NCBI GenBank assembly: GCA_034440635.1
Contig: JAOTON010001682.1
Coordinates: 526,501 to 590,500 of the forward strand
Origin: Lepas anatifera
Lineage: Eukaryota; Arthropoda; Thecostraca; Lepadidae
Direction of reading: 5' to 3'
Length of the DNA: 64,000 bases
A program made the position numbers and the translations under genes. The notes beneath the pieces are model-generated. The model saw nothing but the letters and a program-made list of their open reading frames with translations, had not been told where the DNA came from and searched no databases. This document shows positions 1-11,676 of the stretch, piece by piece; within the stretch, counting starts at the first letter, position 1; every line of letters starts with the position of its first letter.

Positions 1-2202
1 GCCCGATAAGGATCTAAACGGTGGGCCAGCCAACCTCCGGGGACTGGCTGGTACCACTTTTTGGACTCGTGACTTTTTATCAACATGAGGAGGCACAGGC
101 GAACCCAGCGTAGGATTTTGGTCAGGAAAATAGGAGAAGTCTTGAGATTGAACAATGACAAAAGCCGTTGGATGTTTTTGGGTCTGGGGAAGTATTTTTT
201 GTTAGGAATACCATTGTTTGTCCCATTTGCACATTGTTTACCCTTAAGCTTATGCATCGACATTAAAATACATAACTCTACGATCCTCGCCTCATCCACT
301 CCTCCATTGCTCTCACTAATTCTTGGGGCGTAAAACGGCGTCAAAAAAACCTACCACGATATACCAGGACAGAACGAGCCATCAGAGCCTGTCCGCTGCT
401 TACTAACACATTCTACCGACACCAGTATAATCGACCCGTCTTTTTATCATCACCAAAAAAAGCGATCTGATCAAGCCCAACACATTTACATACCAACGAC
501 AGTATCGGCATGGAAAGACAGGCGGAGATGTATCTCCATGGTAACGGTATAGAGACAGTCGGGGCAGACGCAGACACAAACAAATACATCGGCAGGGGGC
601 CCGCGCCGTCGACTGGTGATTGGGAGAGAGAGACGGTGTGGCTTGTTTCCAGATAGTAGTGAAGATTAGAATGGCGCAGACGAGAGGCTTTGGTAATGGC
701 AAGTGTCTGTTTACTACACGAGAAGCTCTGGTATAATCTACGACTACCACACAAAAAATCGTCAGGAAGTGTACCCTGGTCGTCCCCATCTCCAACCACA
801 GCATATCTGGCCGTGGCTAGTCCTGTGTTTTCCAAGATTTAACTTGCTCTGACGTTGTTATCGTTAGCTTTGTTCGATATCAGATTATTCGTAAAATATA
901 TGTCATGAGTGTCGTTTTAAATTTACAACTGCAAAAAAACATATGACTCCACAGAATTCCAACCACATACTATTCTCAGGTAGTTTTATATCGGACCAGC
1001 ATTATCGGTCCGTTTAGAAGTGGTATCAAAAATGAAGAAGAGTGAGTGAAAAATAGGTAATTATGTAAGTTTTAGTCTCGGAAATCAAGATGCATGTTCC
1101 TCCGATGTTTTTTCTTGCAGAGTATTAGTTATTTAAAGAGAAAAAAACAGCACCATGTTGCATTTATCCTACCCCACTGCATTAAGTCACTCACTTTTCC
1201 TTCTGGATTCATTACAACATTGCGTGCAAGCATCAAGCATACGCCAAATGAATCATCCATCACTAGTTACGAATAAGGGCGCAACATTAAAGTACCGTCA
1301 CCAGCTGTGGCCCAAATACGTCAGCTTGTCGTAGTAGGATCCCTGTTCAACGCTGTAGATCGTCCGCATACTGATAGGACATTGAATACGTTTGATCGCC
1401 TTAGATTCGGGGCGCCGAAAAAGAACCTGATCATTAGCCCGTATCTGATGGGGAACTATGTGGGACAGCCAATTAATACACCCTCTGTCAAGACACCAAA
1501 ACGTCACGCATTGCTGGTCATTGAAGCATTCTGGGTATCGGATAGTGGGTTTGAAACGGTTTAATAGCTTTGCATAACCCAAACTCGGATATACTAGGCG
1601 TTCAGCGCAAAGTGTTAGTCCTTAAATACGGGAATATTATCATAATAAACGGCGTATTTCAAAGTCATAGTTTCCAGCTCTCAGGCCGCTCGTAGAAACA
1701 CATTCTAACCTCTTTTTGCCGGAACAATGTACGCTCGGTTTTGTTCCACGGTGCATCACTTTATTATCTACGGTGCTCTTTAGTATCCTCACCACAACAA
1801 CATCATTCCCCAAACTTTCCCACAACCATAAACTCGCGACTCCCACAAAAGCTCACTACAATTCCCGCAGCCGAGAGGATAACCCTGACCAAAACATGAG
1901 CGCACCCCTCTGCACCCCTCCCCTCTGCAGCCCACTCTCCACCCTTCTGCAGCCCCTGCAACAAAGCCAGCATGCAAAGCACGGATGCAACGTCAGGCAC
2001 CTTGCAGATGCAGCTCTGCAGCGGCTGCAACAGCTAGCCCTGACACAGCGTTCTGACGTAGCCCGGTGAGGACGGACGGGCAGACAGAGGCAGCGAGGGT
2101 AATGTAGCTAACGACGGCACGTGCAGGATTTTACCACGGGGGAGGGAATTACTGGCAACAGGGTTTAGAATGGGGAGAGATTGACTGGAAGAGCTCAGGC
2201 AT
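1..2202. other. No recognised gene or repeat
   Basis: Ordinary mixed-composition sequence. Two opposed frames near 1298-1582 are open on both strands but match nothing. A CTGCA-rich patch at 1900-2040 is low-complexity. Confidence 0.5.
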
Positions 2203-2217
2203 CAAGGCATAGGCTTT

Positions 2218-2395
2218 AATAATAATTGTTGGGGTTTAACGACGCACCAACTGCCAGGGTTATACGGCGTCGCCAACTCTCACCTTGTTGGGAGGGATTT
2301 TGGGGATCAGATCGACTTATTCGAGGCTCCGCCGACTTGAACCGGGACCGGTGGCTTAGAAGACAAGGGTGCTATCCACTAAGCCACCTCATCCC
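2218..2395 (-). mobile_element. tRNA-headed SINE, copy 1, with 15-bp target-site duplications
   Basis: On the minus strand it begins with a tRNA-like head (GATGAGGTGGCTTAGTGGAT, then a degenerate B box CCGGTTCAAGTC), passes through a middle part containing CTCCCAACAAGG, and ends with a conserved 3' domain (GAGTTGGCGACGCCGTATAA, then GGCAGTTGGTGCGTCGTTAA) and a short ATT-rich tail. It is flanked by the perfect 15-bp direct repeat CAAGGCATAGGCTTT at 2203-2217 and 2396-2410, the mark of LINE-driven insertion. The same 3' domain recurs at 39.8 and 47.3 kb. The shared 3' domain places the three in one family; I cannot name it with certainty. Confidence 0.88.
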
Positions 2396-2410
2396 CAAGG
2401 CATAGGCTTT

Positions 2411-5400
2411 GAAAAAACAAAATTAGAGGTTGGAAGTACGAAAGTCCGGCGATATATGAGTTGCACACTGTATCATCTCCTAAACTCACCGATTAACGAC
2501 AACTTAGAGGTCATTTCATGCTCATTTATCAGTTGAGTATGTAGAAAATGCATCAGACTTGAGAAGAAATCCCTCCACTGAGCCGAATTCCAACATCTTA
2601 CCAATCACATCACACCTCGAACACCGTACAGTTTTGTTTCCGATCAGATAGTTCAGCGAACTTCAACAGAGCCATCGACCTGTCCTGAACGCACCAGTTT
2701 ACCTTCACGCAAACAAACCATCATCCCAAAGACGCAGCATTATTCCTTACATAATACCTAGCCACAGAAGCACGCGATATTTACAGACATCCATGTTTTT
2801 GTTCTACTATTCTCTTATTCTGCGCTCTGGTTCTGCCGACACGCTTTGGAATAGCATGCCAGCAAAGCCTGGCTAATCTCTGTTGCTAGCTCAACAAAAA
2901 AGGCAGGCCGCTCCCTGAGGCGGGAGTCCGGGGGAGGGGGAGGTCAAAGGTCAGCTCCGCGGGGCACGCGAACCGTACAAAGGTTACACGGAGGTCAGAG
3001 GCGAGCCGACAGGCGACCGTGGCTGGAGAGACGGCGGCAAAACTGAGTTACGGATCAAGTGGGGAAACTTGACATCTACAGCCAGGAAGGGTCAACAAGA
3101 GATTAGGGACTGGTCTGGTTTTGGTTGAATTATAAACTGGAGAGTGATGCAGGAAATAAAAAAACATGGTGAAACATCCGGTTAGTCTGATGGCATATTA
3201 CTCCACAAAAGCTCCTGATACAAAGAAAATTAAATATAAAGGAACCGTGTAAAGCTGAGCTTGAAATAAGCACCTCATCACAGTCTTTCAAAAGCCATGC
3301 TCTTTACTATATCTCAAGAGACCCACACCAAATATTTAACGAAGAAATATTTCGGAATGAGTTTCAGTCTAATGATACCTTCGATCCATTTGATGATGAG
3401 TTCGCATGGTTCAACCGAAATAGTCTCAAACTTATCATGGATTAATTCATTAGCCTCTACGAGACTAGAGTTTCCCACGAAATCATCATCTCTAGGAGCC
3501 CGTGAAATTATTTTAGACACAACCTCCTGTTTCCCTATTAAAGAAAACAGTTACGAGAAAAATGTGAAGGTCAAGATAGTACAGAAATTGCATAAGTTTT
3601 TGCACTATTTGAATTTTGGTATTTTCTCAGAATTAATTTCATATTTCCCTTTGACACAATCGCAATTGCAGCCGTGTGATTCTATCACTTTGATTCTCAT
3701 AAATACATGATGTTTCTTTTTTCATCTCTGATATTTTCCCCACCAATATTTCTCAGTCATCCAGCAGTGAGCCTGATTAAACAGAAGGACGGCACGTATC
3801 GATGGAACCGCTACTGATTAATTAGGAAGCAGAGACCAAAGGCAGCCGCCATCACAGCCGCATTGTGGCAGCTCAATCACCGGTTCACAAGTCAATCTGA
3901 TATATGTAGGGGTCATTAGGGTCAAGGGTTATCTGGCCACAAGGAGACGGTCCTCGGCCCAGAGGGAGATAGACAAAGTGAGCTCATTTTCAACAACAGA
4001 TGACTGAATCTGCGTGGCAAGATGTTCTTTGAAACACATCAGAATGGGGAAAATTAGCCCTAAAATGGTCAGGTAACTGATAAAAATAAAAGAAAATAAA
4101 ATAAAAACAGTTCAATACCAAGACAATCTTCCACGGTAGCGGAGAAAATGGCGAAAGGAGTATTGTGTCTGTGTTTCAACGGATAACTCCAGGATCGAAT
4201 TCGGACGTCCGTAGTAGCGAAATCGATTGTTACGAAACTGTAGGTCAGTTGGCAAAACAGGAGAGAGCAAAATGTGATATTTGGCAATGCTCTTACCTCC
4301 ATGCCGCCGGATTCCCGGCTGGACGTTTGTGCTTTACAATGGCACAATAACGTTTTACTTCCATTTAACACAGTACCATATCACTCGCATTCGATTCCAA
4401 CGCACTAAAACTCCATAACGACTATAACACAATCACGGGGCCGGCATAGCGTAGGATACTTTCACCAAGACTGACACAACTTCACTCGCTATCGAGATAT
4501 GTCGATATCTCTCGTCGCTACAGCGTTTTTCGCAGGAGAACTGCGCTCGCCGATCTCAGCAATCCATGTGCCGCCATAAACGTCGAATAGGTAACTGACT
4601 TTAGTTGTATTGAGACAGTCTGAGGGAAGCGGAGGAAAACAGCCAGAGCAGCTGTGTAGCATGAGTCATCCTTGTCACCAGGGGCGAATCGAGCGGAAAA
4701 AGTGGTACGCTAAATATGTGTTGGAACTAAATAATGAGCCTTGTGGACTACGTTCACTAATAAAGTAGTTCAGAGATGTGACACGGTAAATTCTGATGAT
4801 GATGTTCAAATTTACACATAGTTAGCCAGGCAGATACTGTTACGTCAGTTGACGATATTCGATTGGTGACGTCATTGACAAGTGCCCTTGTTGCAGCGAT
4901 GCCTGCATCAGTGAATCGATCTCTCGCTTAACCATATGTTGACTGACGCAAAACGCAGTCGGAAAATACAGGCGAGAGTTCAAGGAATAGGCTAAAAGGA
5001 TGACAAGTGTGTTTTCTGTCCTTTTTCACCGATGGGTTTAAAAGCTCATACCGTTATCACTTAAAGACGGTGTTTGGCAGTTTAAGCGTAATGATGGCAA
5101 TGATACAGCCAATAAGCTGAAGACCCCTGAAAGCCCCAGCACACACAGTTGTAGCGTATTGAGAGTCCGTACTGAATATGATAATCATCAACACAAAGGA
5201 GGGTTAACTAAGACGTCGTATACATTGACATTCTATCCTACCACCGTGTCGTTTAGGTATAACACAAGCTCTCGGCCTTTCACCAAGTTGTTCTTCATAC
5301 TACAAGCATACCAGTGACCTATGGAAATGACGTCATTCCTGTATTGCCTTTAGATCGGTGTTTGACGTGCGATCTTGTGGTAATAAGATAGACAACGCCA

Positions 5401-7349
5401 TACAAGGGGACGGCATCATCTTCAAGAAGGAGAAGAGGCTGATGGAGCACAGTCAAATGAATAGTTGTACGCTGTGGATAATAGAAAACAGCGTGTTTTA
5501 CTATCTCTATGAGGTGATGCTGGTATCGAACGATACGGTAATGGGTGAAGGCAAACCTAAATGACTTTCAGGATCTATGCCATTTGAATATAAGCACGTC
5601 AATGTAACAGAAAACTGCCGGAAGAGAATGCACCGACCACGAGTAGAAAATTCGCCTCGCTCTCTAATGCTCACACTAGTTTTAAGATAATGCATCATAT
5701 TTCTGACTAAAGAATGGTAGTTTACAAGCATTATCAGGGCACAGTCACTAAAGGGTCAATCATAATATATCGAGGCAAATGCTTCGCCTTACGTGAACTG
5801 TTTCACACGTTCTTGACAGAGTCATCACGTGGTCATTAGCCAACTGAGAAAAGCCGCAGTCTAAATAGAAAATTGGTCTAGATGTCCGCACCGCCATACG
5901 CGGATCTAGCCCCTCCCCACCACAAAATAATCTTCAAACCTTCAAATCTTTATATACAGCTGTTCAGAAAAACTGTACGACAAAAACACAACATAATCTC
6001 ACAGTTGAGTCATTTTCCCCGGTCCGAGCCCTACCCGGAACAAACCCTGGCTCCGCCCCTGCCATTCTCTGCCCGCATTGACCGCAGCAGCTCTCAGCAC
6101 CGGTCCGTTTCTGCCGCAGACAGTTCGGAGTCGGCCGCACCAAATTGGCAGATCCACCAACGCTGAGTCGCGAGGCGACGCCCTATTCAAATGAGCGGTG
6201 TCTCCGCTTCAGATGCGCGCGCCGGTATAATACTAGAGATGCAAACCTGACGGTCTTTTAGAGATGAAAATAAGCGATAGGTGGTTGGTGGCATCGGCTG
6301 TTTGACCGATAATACGAGGTCCGATGTATGTTTCAATGGTAATAAATTTGAGGAAAAGAGGTTAGGAGTTGCCGCCTGATCAAAGTCGGAGTTATATAAG
6401 TGAGTTTCAAGCTACAATAGATTGGTTTTGAAACAAATTTAGGCGCGAAACATACCCATGGCGACGGATGCACGTGCGTTCACACACGGCAGAGCAACGC
6501 ACATATGGCTGATAAAACTACAGCTCAGAAAACGGAAATGGGAAATATATATCACGAGTCACAAGCAAAAATAGTCCCAATGTCGCAAATTTCGGTGCAT
6601 TTCCTCATCACTTGAATTCAGTAGAGCAGTTCGACCCATCGTCACCAGATGTCGTTTCCGACGCGTGACTGTTAGTTTTCTGACAGCTCCCCGTGACGGT
6701 GCGGTTTGACAGCTGTCATCGCGTCTGTCATCGATAAAAACGGACTATCACACAAGTCTACTGAATGCGAGTTGTAGCAGTCCCGAGGGAAAAAAGTTTC
6801 AAATCGGGGGCAATCGGCAAAAAAACGGTTTTTCTTGGAGAAATGGAATGACATGATCACACCGTGATACTCAAAAATAAAAAATGATGACCACAGTGTT
6901 TGCATACACTAGACAAGCCCGTGCCTTTAGAACCGGATGGGTCTAAGAAGGAAATGAGCACACCCAAGAATCATGCTTGCCAAAACAACAAATGTATGCA
7001 CTTCTCCAGAGCAAATTTCACACAACGCTAGTCTAGCATGACACTTGTAAAACACATCATGCCTTACTCTATACTTACGAGATGAGTTAGACAAGCGGCT
7101 TAATTCCGGTCCACGCTACGATGCCCCCACGTGACACAATACCTCAGTCGCCCCGCCCAGGTCACGGTAAGGTCAGGCTGGGGTCATTCACAGGCCACGA
7201 CGGGATCAGTCACGTGTGGTCGTTCTCTGACGCGAGGGGAGGACATGTGTCAAGGGCGGACTTTGTCAAGACAGAGGGCACGACAGACTCATACACCAAT
7301 GGTCGGGTATTCAAAAGATTGGCGTTATAGAACAGAATTATATAACCAG
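2411..7349. other. No recognised gene; unique sequence
   Basis: Contains scattered CRE octamers (4867, 5328). An open frame at 3297-3710 and a possible donor at 4293 (GAG|GTAAGA, minus strand) have no supporting context. Confidence 0.45.
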
Positions 7350-7491
7350 CAGAGGCGGATCCAGGGGGCGGAAAATATATTTTACCCAAAAACTCAATTT
7401 CTACCAATTTTTTCTAAAAAAAACGATAAATGTTGATTCAAGATTTTGGGCCCCGTTGCCCCCCTCAACTATTGGTCTGGATCAAACCCTG
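7350..7491. mobile_element. hAT-type MITE, A-rich subfamily
   Basis: It starts CAGAGGCGGATCCAG and ends CTGGATCAAACCCTG, an imperfect terminal inverted repeat (11 of 15). The 8 bp on each side, ATAACCAG and ATAACGGG, match at 6 of 8, fitting an old hAT target duplication. The interior is A-rich and non-coding. Confidence 0.65.
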
Positions 7492-7614
7492 ATAACGGGC
7501 ATTATGCGAGCGGAAGAAAATCTGATATAAAGACGTCCAATCATTAATAATTACACATACTGCATGACTGGTACATGTGCCAAGACATGGTACGGAGTTC
7601 GGATGTTCGTATAT

Positions 7615-7785
7615 GATCGTTCAGACTTAATCCACAAAGTGATTTTGGGGTCGGAGCTTTCGTTCTGTATTTACAGAGCTTTGTCAGCGAATCGGAAAGC
7701 GATTCCGATTCGATGACAAAGCTCTGTAAATACAGAACGAAAGCTCCGACCCCAAAATCACTTTGTGGAGGAAGTCCGAACGATC
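7615..7785. repeat. 171-bp near-perfect hairpin (foldback)
   Basis: The arm at 7631-7686 is the exact reverse complement of 7714-7769 (56 of 56). The pairing continues inward (7688-7696 with 7704-7712) to a 7-nt loop, and outward with a two-base mismatch to 7615-7628/7772-7785. The whole is one long stem with very few mismatches. It could be a foldback MITE, a source of hairpin RNA, or an inverted-duplication assembly artefact. Confidence 0.95.
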
Positions 7786-9144
7786 AAGTCGGAGAAAATT
7801 GAGGAAAAGTATGTCCTATACCCTTTTCTATCTTCGATTCCCAGTCTGTTGTTTAATCTATCATTTCTAAAAAAACGCGCACACACCGCAAGCGAGTTTC
7901 CTGTACCCGCCCGCCTTGCACCCTCTCAACAGTTCCCTGCATCCGCCCATGGAAGCAAACTCTCCTGACAAGACAGGCAATGTGTTCTGGACATGGACAA
8001 GAGGAGGAGGCCTCCAGCACAGGAATCTAACGCGCTTCACGCGCAGCCGAGGATAACATCTTGACGACGACAGCGCGTAAATTGGAGCTGCGTCACTAGA
8101 GATGCCATATTTGTCGACCGGCGGGAGGAAGCTCTGGCGTTGTACTGCAGTGAGTCACCACAGTAGGCGATTTAGGAATCGTATGTGCTTGTGTAAGCTA
8201 AATTATACCTCCGGCTTCAAACATTGCTGGACTAAAAATCGGGAACACCAGTTGGTACACAAACGATCATATTGTTAGTTACATGACCAGCCCGGGGTAT
8301 TTTGATGCCATTTAAACAACGCAGACACCTCGAGTCATTTGTCTCTACCTCCAACACCACTGGGCGTATTTTCCCACAGATTCCTTAAACAAGTTCTCAC
8401 GCTAAAATGCACGGCATCTCCATGTCCGAACTTTAAATTCCTGCGATACACGACACTGCACCTGTCCTTGAGATACTGCACTCTGCAAACTAAGCAGAAT
8501 ACACCTGCAGCAGCGCCGTTTTCGGTTTATCTCCATACAAAGTGTCTTGTTGTGGTAGTGCGCTAATCGCGTGATATGCACCGAAGTCAACAGTTCTGTT
8601 TAACATCTCCGCGGGTTGACATTCATACACAGTGCATCCCTGGTGCCAAGTTTCAGCTCACCGTGAACTGATCATCTCTTGACTAGGTTACCATAGCAAC
8701 CATACCTTAGCGTATAAAGTTAAATAAACACACTAATAAAGTTAGTGGTAGACCTCAGACCTCAGAAAACGCGCCACCAGCAGCCGTAGGTACTCAAGGC
8801 CTTGAACCCCACACCTCCTAAACCTCCGAAAAGCCCGAGGCTTTAGCCGGATCCTTGTCTACCTTCTAGCACAAGAAAAGCCAGGGTGGTCTTGGAGAGT
8901 AACCGAGCAAGCCCTGTCTATTCTCCTCGTCTTTTGTTCCAGTTCTCGCCCAAACGCCAGGGCATTGTCTCAGATTTTGCCCACCGGTGATTGGTTGAGA
9001 CGTGTACCGCCCCAGGGCAAACCAACCGATCACAATTCAGGGCGCCTCTCGTTCGCAGGGTCGGGTCAAGTAACGGTACCTCTCTATCAATTAAGGCATC
9101 GATTTCAGGATAGTTTTTTTCGACAACCCTTCCAGCCCAGGGTC

Positions 9145-9468
9145 TTAAATGAGAGCCAGGTGTAGACCAGACCCGTTTCCAGTTAACGAGGCAGAAATGT
9201 GAGCAGAGTCCTGATATAAATTATGACACAAACTTCCGGATTTTCGCCAGTTTCTTATCAAGCTCTTGATGGAAGCACTCACTTCTTCGACAACTTCATT
9301 TTCCGTTTGGCATAGATTGACACAGATTTCCTCTCGGAAGCGGTAAACGACATGCTTCAAGCGGAGAAACCTCAACAGAAGCACGCACGTGTCTGGCATC
9401 TGTTCATACGGGATGCGTTCGGCACGTAATGAGGTCACATCTCCATCGTTTACCAGATCAGAAACCAC
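9145..9468 (-). other. Unassigned open frame with coding-like composition
   Basis: A 107-codon open frame reads through residues such as RIPYEQMPDTCVLLLRFLRL and YRFREEICVNLCQTENEVVE. Its amino-acid mix is balanced and not low-complexity, unlike most long frames here, and it does not overlap a recognised repeat. A possible donor GAA|GTGAGT lies inside it and a possible acceptor TTCTGTTGAG lies about 100 nt upstream in the reading direction. No start codon context, family motif or partner exon was recognised. It may be an exon, a decayed transposon fragment or chance. Confidence 0.15.
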
Positions 9469-9548
9469 GTGAACGCACCCGTTCCCTCCTGATTGCCTCC
9501 AATAAGCACATACCTAGCTATCAACAAGTACACAAACATGCAGGTAGG

Positions 9549-9704
9549 CAGAGGCGGATCTAGACACACATTTTAAGGAGGAAACAATCCAGAGAAAATC
9601 GTGAAAGCATAGTATTTTAGCAAAAATGAGGGCAGAATCGGCTGAATGCGGGTACAATTCTGGTTTGGGGGGGGCGGATCGACCCTCCCCTGAATCTGCC
9701 CCTG
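9549..9704. mobile_element. hAT-type MITE, A-rich subfamily
   Basis: It begins CAGAGGCGGATCTAGA and ends CTGAATCTGCCCCTG. Flanking octamers CAGGTAGG and CAGATAGG match at 7 of 8. The 156-bp element has no coding capacity. Confidence 0.75.
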
Positions 9705-10317
9705 CAGATAGGGGCTCCAAATCGCTGTTAGGATCTCCAGTGTGAACAGCGCAGGCCACGCTTAGTAAGCATCGTACTGTGAGGGGCGGCGAATCAAGAT
9801 ATCAAGATGTTATCTAGTATTTGGTAGGCACTGGTATGAAATGAAACAGCCCGACTTATGAGCACAAGAAGAGGTGTTAAACAGACAATGAGGGTGCTTC
9901 TCTTCTAAACAAGTTTGTAACGTGACCAGGGTTTTAAAAATATAATGTTAAGATAATGTATTCAGCTGTTGGCTGATAGGAATCAAGAACGAATAAACAG
10001 ATGGAACAGAATAATATATACATATTATAACTAAATAGACAGGATACAAGATAAATGCATATTTGTATCGGAAGAATATATATGACTATTTAATTTTAAT
10101 AGCACTGGGAACATTGGTCTTCCGCTGGTGAACACATGTAATAAAGGAAAATATCATATCAACAAGCACATCATATTGTTATGGCAACAAAGCTGAAGGC
10201 AAGGACAGAACAGAAAAGAAACGGATTGTGGCGTTCTGTCTGCAAGTGCTACCAACAGATTTAGAAGGGAAACTTGTAGCCCAGTTGAACAATTTTAGAG
10301 CCGTGAGAGTGACAACG

Positions 10318-10439
10318 AAATTAAATTCGAAACTGAAACACTACAGATTTAGCAATGAAAACTTGGAGCAGAAGGAGAAGATTCAACAAGTTTATAGCCG
10401 ACAGAGTGAAAAAGAAATTAAATTCGGAACTGAAACACT
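10318..10439. repeat. Direct repeat pair 97 bp apart
   Basis: AAATTAAATTCGAAACTGAA at 10318 recurs with one change at 10415, each followed by ACACT. The intervening A-rich sequence has no recognised content. Confidence 0.75.
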
Positions 10440-11101
10440 TGACTTGAAACAATGATTCTGACAAATGTTCTGACTGTGGCTTGAATGGGAATAGAGAAAG
10501 TTGTCGCGACACGGAAACACAAGAATATATCGGAATCTGTGCGTAAAAAATCACTGCCTATCACCACTACCCATACTGCTGTCATATCCACGGTTTTTGT
10601 TGATGCTGCATCACTAGGAGAAGATCCAGTCACACAACCAGCATCGATCAAGATTCTAACACCGTCCATGTCCTCCATCACAACAAAATCTCGCATCATC
10701 ACAGCACTAACAAATAGTGGTCATTGCCACTGTCAAACAGCCCAATCAGGATGTATACCCTTACAGTTTTTACTCGGTGGGTTCCACCAGCTCAGACGAA
10801 CAAAAACTGCGTTGAAAATCTTCCAAGTCACCCACTTCTAAGGCCACGCGGGGGGAGACGATGCTTTCGTTGAATGCAGAGTTAGTTCCGGGTCATAAAA
10901 ACGTGTCGCAACTCCGAAAATACTCATCAGGACTATTTGACAGCTCACAAAAGTATTACAGAAAACACCGCAACTTTAGCAGTGACGGAACCAAGCGTTC
11001 CACCTTCCCAAGTCGCAAAAAGTACTTCGCTGAGGCGGCTATGGCTTTGCACCACCGGCACTCGAACAAAAGCCACAGCACCCGGACGATTTATCGTTTA
11101 G

Positions 11102-11188
11102 AATCTGTACACGGACGACCCCTACGGCGATTTGGCACGGCTTGGCGAAACGGCGCGGGCCAAAGAGCCGAATAATACCACGGGACAG
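11102..11188 (+). CDS. Candidate unnamed internal exon, 29 codons
   Basis: An AG at 11100-11101 (ATTTATCGTTTAG) is followed by 87 nt, exactly 29 codons, open in one frame and closed by a strong donor CAG|GTAAGA. The peptide begins NLYTDDPYGDLARLGETARA and ends NNTTGQ. The upstream in-frame stop overlaps the proposed acceptor, as expected for an exon edge. By eye about two thirds of third positions are G or C, like the USP53/54 exon and unlike the background. The pyrimidine tract is mediocre and the peptide matches no family I recognise. It lies on the plus strand, opposite to the USP53/54 exon, so it would belong to a different gene. Chance remains a real possibility. Confidence 0.25.
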
Positions 11189-11634
11189 GTAAGAAGGTTC
11201 AAGGGTACAACCCCTGACGGTATTACTGGTGCCTCAAAGACGGTGGCACGTGTCGTGGGGGAGGGGTGGCAGCTGTGAAGCGGAGGGAAACATCTGCCTC
11301 GCAGAAAAAGGATTTACGCCTTACCTAGTATCGTAAAGATGGATGAGGGGTCGGGAAGAGGAGGAACACCTGGACTTGGTTTGGGCTACAGGAGCCCTGA
11401 GGCGATATACGTGTGGAGTGATTTTCAGGTCTAGGAAACAAACAGGCCAAATGGCGCTTATACAAACAGCACTTATTCTACAATAATTTCATTTTGGTGT
11501 AAGCAGCATTGATTAGCCTATTAATTTTCGCAACTTGTGTTCAAAGTCTTTTGTATTTACTTGTGTTAGACATGTATTCGGCGCTGGAGAACTTTCACAG
11601 CGAAATTAATTTCGATACAATTTGTGCATATATA

Positions 11635-11676
11635 TTTTTTTTTTTTTTTTTTATATATATATATATATATATATAT
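11635..11676. repeat. Poly-T plus (TA)n microsatellite
   Basis: A run of about 18 T is followed by about 12 AT dinucleotides. The overlapping frames of F and YI repeats are meaningless. Confidence 0.97.

Noticed and set aside
2490..2577. Minus-strand exon WRDFFSSLMHFLHTQLINEH with a GTGAGT donor
   Set aside because: The acceptor lacks a pyrimidine tract, the frame runs open past it, and similarity to any protein is only a vague impression.
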